DNA of 9,385 bases from Pseudomonas fluorescens (GTDB lineage Bacteria > Pseudomonadota > Alphaproteobacteria > UBA2136 > UBA6156). Below the pieces are notes generated by a model. The model was not told the DNA's origin and did not search any database. It saw only the letters and a list, made by a program, of their open reading frames with translations. The stretch covers positions 1 through 9,385 of the forward strand of contig QFOU01000055.1 of NCBI GenBank assembly GCA_003241595.1. The letters are read 5' to 3'. The position numbers and the translations under genes were made by a program. Positions 1 through 5,708 of this stretch are shown here, one piece after another. Numbering within the stretch: position 1 is the stretch's first letter; each line of letters begins with the position of its first letter.

Positions 1-1597
1 CGTTTACGAGATCACCGACCAGTATGGTGCTAAAGACACCGCCACTATCACAGTCAAGATCGAAGCCGATGTTAACAACGTTGTAGCGGTTGACGACTAC
101 GTCACCATGCCGCGCGATGTGAACAGCATTCTGGTTAACGCGATTGCCAACGACTACGACCCACAAGGCGATGCTTTCAGCATCACCCGTATCGTCAGCG
201 TCAACGGCGGCGGTAGCGCCCGTATTGAGAACGGTCAGATCCGTTACGAAAACGGTACCCGCGACGCTGGTAACGCAACTATCGTGTACGAGATTACCGA
301 CCAGTACGGCGCGACCTCTCAAGCCACTGTCCACGTTAATATTGAAGCCGACAGCAACAACGTTGTCGCTCAAAATGACTGGGCATCCGTTGGTAGCCGC
401 GGTAGCGTGAACATCAATGTCCTTGCTAACGACTACGACCCGCAAGGCGATGCGTTCTGGGTAACCGGTATCGTTAGTGGCCCTAGCATTGGTTCTGTAC
501 GTGTAGAAGGCAACGGCACCATCACCTACGTGGCTGGTTCTACCAACGTTGCTTACACCACGAGCTTCGTTTACGAAATCCGTGACTCCCGCGGTGCCAT
601 CTCTCATGCAACCGTAACCGTTAACGTAGCTGCTGGTCAAACCTGGGGCGGCGGCGGTAATGACGGCGGCGGCGGCGGTGGTGGCGGCGGCGGCGACTGC
701 CCGCTGGTCATCGACCTCAACGGCGACGGTATCAGCATTGCTATGCGCTCGCAGAGCACCGCTCACTTTGACCTTAACGGCGATGGCTTTGCCGAATGGA
801 CTTCTTGGGTTAACGGCTCTGATGACGCCATTCTGGCTATTGACCGTAACGGCAACGGCACCATTGACGGTATCAACGAAGTCTTCGGTGGTCCGGGTGT
901 TGACGGCTTTACCGAGCTAGCCCGCCTTGAAGACAGCAACCACGACGGTGTTGTTGATTCGAACGATGCTAACTGGAGCCAACTGCGCCTGTGGCTTGAT
1001 GTGAACGGTGATGGTATCGGCCAAGCCGACGAGCTGTTTACTCTCGATCACTTCGGTATCGTGGCGATCAACCTGACCAGCACTGGTACCAGCATCCAAT
1101 ACGGCGATGCTTACATCGACCGCGTTGGTACTGTTGTGAAGGAAGATGGTTCGACCCTGAATGCTGGTAGCGTGTTCTATACCAACAACAGCAACGGCCA
1201 CCTGACCGGTACCGCGAATAACGATATCCTGATCTACAGCTCGGCAGCCGACACCATTGACGGCGGCCAAGGTGCAGACACCCTCAAGGTGCTGACTGCT
1301 TCGGACATTGTTATCAGCCATGACAATGTGCACAGCGTTGAGCATATTGATCTGGCCAACAATGGTGCTGACAAGCTGACCCTGAACATCAATGATGTGC
1401 TGGGCATGTCGGATAACGGCATCCTGACCATCAAGGGTGACGCTGTTGACGAAATCACTCTGAACGGTGACCTGACCCGTGGTGATAACGTAAGCCAGGG
1501 CGGCCATGACTACGCCAGCTACGTTGCAGCCAACGGCGGTACCGTTCTGGTAGAACTCGGCCTGACGGTACACACCCTTGAGCAAAACAACCACTAG
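1..1597 (+). CDS. Large secreted repeat protein, adhesin/RTX-like, C-terminal part (5' partial)
   Basis: The frame is open from base 2, so the window holds only the last 531 residues; the ATG at 107 lies inside a repeat and is not the real start. Domains in order: Ig/cadherin-like repeats of 94-95 residues, each with an NDYDPQGDAF motif and a VYEI-D--G motif; a Gly-rich linker (about nt 643-697); a calcium-binding block opening with CPLVIDLNGDGI; and a C-terminal region with a GTANND...GGQGAD RTX-like stretch. Acidic EF-hand-like loops begin near nt 713, 770, 842, 932 and 998; those at 842 (DRNGNGTIDGINE) and 998 (DVNGDGIGQADE) fit the consensus well. The last 100 residues resemble the C-termini of BapA/LapA-type type I secreted adhesins. 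I infer a surface or extracellular adhesin exported by an ABC-type type I system. That transporter is not in the window. The family assignment is confident; the adhesion role is inferred. Confidence 0.85.
   Translation, partial: VYEITDQYGAKDTATITVKIEADVNNVVAVDDYVTMPRDVNSILVNAIANDYDPQGDAFSITRIVSVNGGGSARIENGQIRYENGTRDAGNATIVYEITDQYGATSQATVHVNIEADSNNVVAQNDWASVGSRGSVNINVLANDYDPQGDAFWVTGIVSGPSIGSVRVEGNGTITYVAGSTNVAYTTSFVYEIRDSRGAISHATVTVNVAAGQTWGGGGNDGGGGGGGGGGDCPLVIDLNGDGISIAMRSQSTAHFDLNGDGFAEWTSWVNGSDDAILAIDRNGNGTIDGINEVFGGPGVDGFTELARLEDSNHDGVVDSNDANWSQLRLWLDVNGDGIGQADELFTLDHFGIVAINLTSTGTSIQYGDAYIDRVGTVVKEDGSTLNAGSVFYTNNSNGHLTGTANNDILIYSSAADTIDGGQGADTLKVLTASDIVISHDNVHSVEHIDLANNGADKLTLNINDVLGMSDNGILTIKGDAVDEITLNGDLTRGDNVSQGGHDYASYVAANGGTVLVELGLTVHTLEQNNH
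2..640 (+). repeat. Tandem Ig/cadherin-like repeat units within the adhesin gene
   Basis: The coding sequence repeats with a period of 282-285 nt. Equivalent VYEI codons start at 2, 284 and 569, and the NDYDPQGDAF motif recurs at about 148 and 430. The first two units are close at the protein level; the third has drifted (VYEIRDSRGA instead of VYEITDQYGA) and runs into the Gly-rich linker. More units probably lie upstream of the window, since the first one visible is already cut. Confidence 0.85.
643..697 (+). repeat. Gly-codon microsatellite encoding a poly-glycine linker
   Basis: A run of GGC/GGT codons, broken once by Asn-Asp, encodes four glycines and then ten more between the Ig-like repeats and the calcium-binding block. 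It probably acts as a flexible hinge. Because the unit is a codon, slippage would change the linker length without breaking the frame. Confidence 0.8.
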
Positions 1598-1614
1598 GTT
1601 GACTCAATGAAATC

Positions 1615-1639
1615 GGGGCCGGTATTACCGGCCCCTTTT
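1615..1639. terminator. Rho-independent terminator after the adhesin gene
   Basis: An 8-bp GC stem (GGGGCCGG at 1615-1622 with CCGGCCCC at 1628-1635) closes a five-base loop and is followed by TTTT. It starts 18 nt after the adhesin stop codon. The minus-strand gene at 1660-1953 converges on it and may also use it, although the T tract on that side is poorer. Confidence 0.88.
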
Positions 1640-1659
1640 GTTTACGCAATACGTTAACT

Positions 1660-1953
1660 TTAAACGATGCGAATATTATTCCGCTTATAAAGAAGTCTCG
1701 CGACCAGAAGCCCCATCACAAAGCCAGCCAGCAACGAAATCTGCAGACCTGCGTGGGTTACAAGGCTTCGGAGCGGAAGTTTTTCGATAAATGCCTCGTA
1801 TCCGGCCCAGTAAAGAGCGGCGAAAAGGAGAGATCCGATACCACCAAAAACGATAGTAGCGCCTTTGGTTACTCCCCATGTGAGTGCTACGGACGTGACT
1901 GTCTGCTCCAGCCCTTTGAATGAGCTTTGAGATGGTTGTTTCGAAAGTTTCAT
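1660..1953 (-). CDS. Small two-helix membrane protein, unknown function
   Basis: This 97-residue protein is not one I recognise. A polar N-terminus of about 28 residues is followed by two hydrophobic segments, roughly residues 30-52 and 68-88, joined by a short loop with charged residues. The C-terminus is basic (YKRNNIRIV), so a hairpin in the inner membrane is likely. It is convergent with the adhesin gene and lies downstream of ftsB on the same strand, separated by about 130 nt. No clear Shine-Dalgarno is found at normal spacing; an AGAAGGGG stretch lies about 17-24 nt before the ATG and falls inside a hairpin. A TATAAA at 2024-2029 on the minus strand could be a -10, but the -35 candidate is poor. 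The real-gene call rests on the clean membrane pattern and lack of overlap with neighbours. Confidence 0.6.
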   Translation of the reverse strand: MKLSKQPSQSSFKGLEQTVTSVALTWGVTKGATIVFGGIGSLLFAALYWAGYEAFIEKLPLRSLVTHAGLQISLLAGFVMGLLVARLLYKRNNIRIV

Positions 1954-1960
1954 GGTGCGA

Positions 1961-1979
1961 CAGAAGGTTGCCCCTTCTG
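1961..1979 (-). other. Hairpin just upstream of the small membrane protein gene
   Basis: A perfect 7-bp inverted repeat (CAGAAGG with CCTTCTG) around a five-base loop ends 7 nt before the ATG at 1953. On the minus strand its first arm contains the only Shine-Dalgarno-like bases in the leader, so the fold would hide them. A role in translation control is only a guess. Confidence 0.4.
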
Positions 1980-2081
1980 CTCCCTAGGTTTTACGTTGAA
2001 AAGCGCTTATTCAGCCCCTCACCTTTATACTCATGCCCAGTGTATGACTAGGCCCATTCGGCGGAATACCGCCAATTTAAG

Positions 2082-2435
2082 TTATTTGGTAAGACCTGTG
2101 GAAGAGACAGAAGGCAGAAAAATTACTTCATCACCAGAACGAAGATAGCCAAGTTCACGACGCACAAGCTCATCAACAAAGTCTGGATCTGGGCCGCCTT
2201 TACCTACGCCACGAAGACGTACGATGTGTCGTTCCAAACGCGCAATATCGTCTTTGATCTCATTCACTTCTTCATTCAGATCGGCCAACTGACCTTTCAT
2301 TACACGCCAAGTAACAATACCGCGTTCTCCAGTTAGCAATTGATCTCCAGTATAAAGCAAAAGCAAAGCCACAAGCCCAGGAAGAACCAAGGGTTTTAAG
2401 CGTTGTTTCCACTTTCCGACAAGAATAATTGGCAC
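2082..2435 (-). CDS. ftsB: Septum formation initiator, FtsB/DivIC-like
   Basis: This 117-residue protein has the FtsB layout: a short cytoplasmic N-terminus, one hydrophobic helix (about residues 14-29), a coiled coil rich in Leu/Glu/Arg (about 44-76), and a C-terminal segment with DPDFVDELVRRELGYLRSGD. The last part matches the family's conserved DPdyvEe-AR--LgyvrpgE region. FtsB spans the inner membrane and joins FtsL and FtsQ in the divisome. The start is GTG at 2435. No strong Shine-Dalgarno precedes it, but the kdsA stop is only 19 nt upstream, so translation may depend on kdsA. In many alphaproteobacteria eno sits between kdsA and ftsB; here it is absent. FtsB-family sequences are short and divergent, so the exact ortholog name is less certain than the family. 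Confidence 0.82.
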   Translation of the reverse strand: MPIILVGKWKQRLKPLVLPGLVALLLLYTGDQLLTGERGIVTWRVMKGQLADLNEEVNEIKDDIARLERHIVRLRGVGKGGPDPDFVDELVRRELGYLRSGDEVIFLPSVSSTGLTK

Positions 2436-2454
2436 GGAAGAAGCTCTACTCTTT

Positions 2455-3315
2455 TTAGCGTTGTGCGAGGTCTTGCACGCGTTTGTGCAATTCCACCAAA
2501 GGATATAGGAAGGACTCGATGCTTGCCAAGGGTAGTTGGGTATCGCGGTCGGAAATGGCGGTGGCTGGATCGGGGTGTGTTTCGAGGAATAATCCCTGAA
2601 TTCCGGTAGCTACAGCGGCGCGTGCGAGGGGCGCTGCGAACTCACGCTTACCTGTAGAGCTATCACCTTTACCACTAGGTTGCATGATGCTGTGTGTAAC
2701 ATCGAACACGACCGGGAAGCCTGTAGAAGCCATAGTGGGCAGACCACGCATATCTACAACCAAGTCTCCATAACCGAAAGTTGTGCCACGCTCTGTCAGC
2801 AGGATATTTTCGGTGCCGCTGGCGACAACCTTAGCGCTGGCGGGCCCCATATCGGCAGGAGCCATGAACTGCCCCTTTTTAATATTAACTCCCTTCCCTG
2901 CTGTTCTCGCTGCTGCTTTACCGCAGGCGATCAGAAGGTCTGTTTGGCGGGCCAAGAATGCAGGGATCTGTGCGATGTCGACAGTTTCGTAGACTTGTTC
3001 GACCTGAATAGTCTCGTGGACGTCGGTGAGAACGGGCAAGCCTTCCAAACTGCGGACTTCGGAGAGGATACCCAAGCCTTCCTCCAGGCCCGAACCTCGT
3101 TTGCCACCAGCGCTGGTGCGATTGGCTTTATCGAAGCTGCCTTTATAAATGAGCCCAATGCCCAGGTTTTGGCAAACCTTAGCCAGATGAGAGGCTGTTT
3201 TAAGAGTTGTTTCGCGAGATTCAATCGCGCAAGTGCCGGCGATAATGACCAACGGCAAGTTGTTGCCAAACTGGACTTTTTGGACGCTTCCTGCGCCGAT
3301 AGTAACTGCTTGCAT
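2455..3315 (-). CDS. kdsA: 3-deoxy-D-manno-octulosonate 8-phosphate synthase
   Basis: The enzyme condenses phosphoenolpyruvate with arabinose 5-phosphate to Kdo 8-phosphate, the cytoplasmic entry to Kdo for the lipopolysaccharide inner core. The 286-residue length matches E. coli KdsA (284). Visible family motifs are SFDKANR (60-66), GLEEG (76-80), TDVHE (97-101), PAFLARQTDL (118-127), FGYGDLVVDM (180-189), FDVTH (204-208) and ETHPDP (245-250). The motif IIAGTCAIESR places Cys29 where E. coli has Asn26; with His208, Glu245 and Asp256 this gives the ligand set of the metal-dependent class. Most such enzymes read AGPC rather than AGTC. The ATG at 3315 has a GGGAG Shine-Dalgarno at 3326-3330, ten bases upstream. 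It leads the transcript that continues into ftsB. Confidence 0.96.
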   Translation of the reverse strand: MQAVTIGAGSVQKVQFGNNLPLVIIAGTCAIESRETTLKTASHLAKVCQNLGIGLIYKGSFDKANRTSAGGKRGSGLEEGLGILSEVRSLEGLPVLTDVHETIQVEQVYETVDIAQIPAFLARQTDLLIACGKAAARTAGKGVNIKKGQFMAPADMGPASAKVVASGTENILLTERGTTFGYGDLVVDMRGLPTMASTGFPVVFDVTHSIMQPSGKGDSSTGKREFAAPLARAAVATGIQGLFLETHPDPATAISDRDTQLPLASIESFLYPLVELHKRVQDLAQR

Positions 3316-3357
3316 GAGGTTGAAACTCCCTTTGACTGGCCTTCTTTATTGGCGTTG

Positions 3358-3386
3358 ATTATGGCGGATTTGAGGGGCATTGGCCA
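3358..3386 (-). promoter_or_regulatory. Candidate sigma70-type promoter for kdsA-ftsB
   Basis: On the minus strand TGGCCA (3381-3386, 4/6 to consensus) and CATAAT (3358-3363, 5/6) are 17 bp apart. Transcription would begin near 3351, giving a leader of about 35 nt before the kdsA ATG. Judged by eye only. Confidence 0.35.
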
Positions 3387-3428
3387 TGGGGGCTGGTCAG
3401 GGAAATGTCAGGTTTGAGGTGAGGTGGT

Positions 3429-3455
3429 TTGAGTGGCGGGCCATATGAATATTAA
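3429..3455 (+). promoter_or_regulatory. Candidate promoter for the first exported paralog
   Basis: TTGAGT (3429-3434) and TATTAA (3450-3455) have a short 15-bp spacer; TATGAA at 3444-3449 is another -10 choice. Too little room exists between the leader terminator (ends 3500) and the ATG at 3540 for a promoter, so one must lie upstream of the terminator. Start near 3462 would put the two alternative hairpins at the very 5' end of the transcript. Confidence 0.3.
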
Positions 3456-3460
3456 GAGAA

Positions 3461-3478
3461 TGGTCTCTGTGGGGACCA
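3461..3478 (+). promoter_or_regulatory. Alternative (antiterminator-like) hairpin in the leader
   Basis: Bases 3461-3467 (TGGTCTC) can pair with 3472-3478 (GGGGACC region) in a 7-bp stem with one G-T wobble and a four-base loop. The right arm is nearly the whole left arm of the terminator stem that follows, so the two folds exclude each other. This is the geometry of a transcription attenuator. No ligand domain or leader peptide was recognised. Confidence 0.4.
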
Positions 3479-3500
3479 ACTCATCTTTGGTCCCTTTTTT
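3472..3500 (+). terminator. Intrinsic terminator inside the leader of the first exported paralog
   Basis: GGGACCAA (3472-3479) and TTGGTCCC (3487-3494) form a perfect 8-bp stem with a seven-base loop, followed directly by six T. No plus-strand gene ends upstream: the preceding gene, kdsA, runs the other way. It therefore sits in the 5' leader of the gene starting at 3540, 40 nt before the ATG. Confidence 0.72.
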
Positions 3501-3539
3501 GTCCTGTGCGCTGCGGCGCCGTTTTGAAGGAATATCTTC

Positions 3540-4040
3540 ATGTTTGCTAAGCTCGTTGCTTTTGCTGCTACTGCTGTTGTTGCTGCTCTGGTATCGCTCG
3601 GTTCGGTTTCTTCTGCTGAAGCTGCTGACCGCTGCGGTTCTGGTGCTTTCAATGCTGGCACCAAACGCATTCTGATCCTTGATTGCCCCAAGAACTATTT
3701 GGGTGTCGGCGCCAACGTTTCTTACGTTGAGGGCGTTCCCGATCAAGATCGACTGATTGCCCACGGCCTCATTCTTCTTCAGAACAGTTCAGCCCCCAAT
3801 GGCTGCCTGTGGCCGAAGGCGATTGAACGTGTGAACCACGGATACAAGTTCCGTGGCAAGGTTCAAGACGTCGACTACGTCGTAAAACCAGCCAAGGGTG
3901 TGCTTCGTCCGGAAGGCGGTATTTCGTACAATACTGACTCCGGTCGTGTTGCTGCTTTCGAAATGCGTCCTGGCGCTTGTGGCAACGGTTTTAAAAACGT
4001 TGCCAAGAGCATCGACCAGCTTATCAAAATTCGCCACTAA
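3540..4040 (+). CDS. Exported four-cysteine protein, first of two tandem paralogs, unknown family
   Basis: I do not recognise the family. The 166-residue product begins with a clear Sec-type signal peptide: a Lys near the start, an Ala/Val-rich core and a likely AEA cleavage site near residue 28. The mature part is one domain (31-166) with four cysteines at 32, 49, 89 and 147, which could form two disulfides in the periplasm or outside the cell. The domain is about 81% identical (110 of 135 aligned positions by hand) to the C-terminal domain of the next gene, including an unbroken identical run of 32 residues around GVLRPEGGISYNTDSGRV. A GAAGGA Shine-Dalgarno lies 8 nt before the ATG; bases 3525-3529 can pair with 3536-3540 and partly cover it. 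The gene has its own terminator, and its leader suggests controlled transcription. The exported nature is well supported; function is unknown. Confidence 0.85.
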   Translation: MFAKLVAFAATAVVAALVSLGSVSSAEAADRCGSGAFNAGTKRILILDCPKNYLGVGANVSYVEGVPDQDRLIAHGLILLQNSSAPNGCLWPKAIERVNHGYKFRGKVQDVDYVVKPAKGVLRPEGGISYNTDSGRVAAFEMRPGACGNGFKNVAKSIDQLIKIRH

Positions 4041-4062
4041 TCTTGGCGGATTCTAACGATTA

Positions 4063-4094
4063 CCCCTCACAGCTATGCTGTGGGGGGCCTTTTT
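4063..4094 (+). terminator. Rho-independent terminator after the first exported paralog
   Basis: An 11-bp stem with one G-T wobble (CCCCTCACAGC at 4063-4073 with the G-rich arm 4077-4087) closes a three-base loop and leads to CC and five T. It separates the two paralogs into independent transcripts. Confidence 0.9.
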
Positions 4095-4107
4095 GTGCAT
4101 ACAAAGG

Positions 4108-4135
4108 TTGAAAATATAAAGATTCGGCCTATATC
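4108..4135 (+). promoter_or_regulatory. Candidate sigma70-type promoter for the second exported paralog
   Basis: TTGAAA (4108-4113, 5/6) and TATATC (4130-4135, 4/6) are 16 bp apart, starting 14 nt after the previous terminator. Transcription from about 4142 would give a leader of about 87 nt. That leader holds a small hairpin (ATGCGC at 4188-4193 with GCGCAT at 4201-4206) just before the Shine-Dalgarno. Confidence 0.42.
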
Positions 4136-4228
4136 TGAACGTAGATACTTTCGAGTTCTACAATTTCCACTCGTTTCGTCCCTCCACATGCGCCTGATGT
4201 GCGCATTCCTTCAGAAGGAAAAACTACT

Positions 4229-5005
4229 ATGAACTTCAAAAGCTTTGCTTTCGCTGCATTTGCTCTGACGCTCGGCGGCTTCGCATACTTCGGCTCCTCT
4301 GACGAGGCCGAAGCCAAGTGCAGGCCCACCAATCCCTGCGCCAATGGCCCGACCGCAACGATCGATTGCCCCGGCGGAAGCGTAACAGTTTCCGGCGCTG
4401 CAGAGGTTGTCTGCAATAAATTTCCAGGCGGCGGTCAGCTTGTCGGGATTGTCGGCGGCGGCGCCGGAGCGAAAACTTCTTATCAGCCACCTGCCCCCAA
4501 ACAGCAGCATGAAAAGAAGATCATCCGGCAGGAATACACAACCAAACCGGCCATTCAGGCTTCGGTCGGCGGAAATTCCACATTGCCTTCCAATGGCCGT
4601 TGCGGTTCGGGCGGTTTTGATACCGGCACGAAGCGCATTCTGATTCTGGATTGCCCCAAGAACTATCTTGGAGTGGGCGCCAACGTCACTTACGTGGCAG
4701 GCGTTCCCGGTCAGGATAGCCTGATCGCTCGCGGTATCATCCTTCTCCAAAACAGTTCAGCCCCTAACGGCTGCCTGTGGGCAAAGTCGGTGCAGCGTGT
4801 GAACGGCTACAAGTTCCGTGGCAAGATGCTCGACGTCAACTACGTCGTAATTCCCGCCAAGGGCGTCCTTCGCCCGGAAGGCGGCATTTCGTACAATACC
4901 GACTCTGGTCGTGTTGCCGCTTTCGAAATGCGCCCTGGCGCTTGCGGTGACGGTCGAAAGAGCGTCGCCATGAGCATCAATCAGCTTGCCAGCATTCGTC
5001 GTTAA
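4229..5005 (+). CDS. Exported eight-cysteine protein, second tandem paralog with an extra N-terminal module
   Basis: I chose the ATG at 4229 (258 residues) over an in-frame GTG at 4199, because AGAAGGA at 4213-4219 is 9 nt upstream and the product then starts with a signal peptide (hydrophobic core 5-22, likely AEA cleavage near residue 29). Next comes a small module with cysteines at 31, 37, 47 and 62, then a Gly/Pro/Gln/Lys-rich linker (about 66-123), and finally a domain (124-258) about 81% identical to that of the upstream gene, with its four cysteines at 125, 142, 182 and 239. The pair looks like a duplication in which one copy gained or the other lost the N-terminal module. The residues around the first cysteine do not form a lipobox, so a soluble exported protein is more likely than a lipoprotein. 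The function is unknown. Confidence 0.85.
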   Translation: MNFKSFAFAAFALTLGGFAYFGSSDEAEAKCRPTNPCANGPTATIDCPGGSVTVSGAAEVVCNKFPGGGQLVGIVGGGAGAKTSYQPPAPKQQHEKKIIRQEYTTKPAIQASVGGNSTLPSNGRCGSGGFDTGTKRILILDCPKNYLGVGANVTYVAGVPGQDSLIARGIILLQNSSAPNGCLWAKSVQRVNGYKFRGKMLDVNYVVIPAKGVLRPEGGISYNTDSGRVAAFEMRPGACGDGRKSVAMSINQLASIRR

Positions 5006-5027
5006 CGCCTGCTGAATTTCGATAAAG

Positions 5028-5063
5028 AAAAGTCCCTGTCGCATTTGCGGCAGGGACTTTTTT
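5028..5063. terminator. Bidirectional terminator between the second paralog and msrA
   Basis: AAAGTCCCTG (5029-5038) pairs with CAGGGACTTT (5051-5060), with CGC/GCG pairs continuing inside, and six T follow on the plus strand. The minus strand gives a shorter T tract after the same stem. It lies between two convergent stop codons, 5005 and 5066. Confidence 0.9.
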
Positions 5064-5065
5064 GA

Positions 5066-5707
5066 TTAGATCAGGTCTTCTAGGCCGAGTTCTTTGAGTT
5101 GCTCGAGACGTTGGTCGCGGCCACAGCCGGCGCGGTATTGTGCGTAGCGAGCGGCGGATTTTTTGTAGTAATCTTGGTGGTATTCTTCGGCCGTGTAGAA
5201 TGGTGCACGGGTGAGGATATCGGTGACGACCGGCTGTTTCAGCTTTTTAGATATGGTGACTGCGCTGGCTTGTGCCGCGGCGCGTTCTTCGTCGCCTTCT
5301 ACATAGATACCTGCTTTATATTGCTCGCCTTTGTCGCAGAACTGACCTTTGGCATCGAGCGGATCGACGTTGCTCCAGAATATTTCCAGCAGGCGTGGGT
5401 ACGTGACGATATGTGGGTCATAAGTAACCTGAATGGCTTCGCGGTGGCCGCTTTTACCGGTAGAAACCTCTTCGTACGTAGGATTTGGTTTAGTACCGCC
5501 TGTGTAGCCTACGGTGGTTTCGAGAACGCCCTTCTCGCTATCGAATTCGCTTTGCATGCACCAGAAACAGCCCCCTGCGAAGACGGCGGTTTTAGTGTTT
5601 TGCTGGTTTTTGGGAAGTGGGGTAGCCATGAGATTTCCTCCGATTGCAACGCTGAACAGGCCTCCGAGGACAACTGCTACAGCGCTGAATTTTAATACTT
5701 TTGACAT
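5066..5707 (-). CDS. msrA: Peptide methionine (S)-S-oxide reductase, probably exported
   Basis: MsrA reduces the S-epimer of methionine sulfoxide in proteins. The ATG at 5707 gives 213 residues; another in-frame ATG at 5725 would overlap recO by 17 nt. The catalytic motif GGCFWC puts the active Cys at residue 47 (a second at 50), and YRAGCGRDQ holds a C-terminal Cys at about 195 that can act as resolving residue. GYTGG, STGKSGHREAIQV and EEYHQDYYKK are further family motifs. Residues 1-35 are unlike cytoplasmic MsrA: Lys residues, a hydrophobic stretch (about 7-24), then a polar linker. This fits a signal peptide or anchor and action in the periplasm. Only one base separates the start from the recO stop (TAA C ATG) and no Shine-Dalgarno is seen, so translation is probably coupled to recO. 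Confidence 0.93.
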   Translation of the reverse strand: MSKVLKFSAVAVVLGGLFSVAIGGNLMATPLPKNQQNTKTAVFAGGCFWCMQSEFDSEKGVLETTVGYTGGTKPNPTYEEVSTGKSGHREAIQVTYDPHIVTYPRLLEIFWSNVDPLDAKGQFCDKGEQYKAGIYVEGDEERAAAQASAVTISKKLKQPVVTDILTRAPFYTAEEYHQDYYKKSAARYAQYRAGCGRDQRLEQLKELGLEDLI

Positions 5708-5708
5708 G

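Noticed and set aside
917..1594. Minus-strand open frame of 225 codons opposite the adhesin gene
   Set aside because: It is the complement of repetitive Asp/Asn/Gly codons in the calcium-binding region, which avoids stops on the other strand.
2059..2075. Hairpin GGCGG-AATA-CCGCC after ftsB
   Set aside because: The stem is only 5 bp and no T tract follows on the minus strand, so I do not call a terminator.
1927..2148. Plus-strand 73-codon frame with a Cys-Pro-Phe-Cys motif
   Set aside because: It overlaps the starts and ends of two better-supported minus-strand genes and has no Shine-Dalgarno; the CxxC is probably chance.
2680..3417. Plus-strand open frame of 245 codons opposite kdsA
   Set aside because: kdsA is complete on the minus strand; the antisense product has no recognisable motif or ribosome binding site.
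4199..4228. Upstream GTG start for the second exported paralog
   Set aside because: It would put charged and polar residues before the signal peptide and place the Shine-Dalgarno inside the gene; the ATG at 4229 has ideal spacing.
4310..4324. Possible lipoprotein signal in the second exported paralog
   Set aside because: The residues before the first Cys are EAEAK, not a lipobox (Leu-Ala/Ser-Gly/Ala-Cys).
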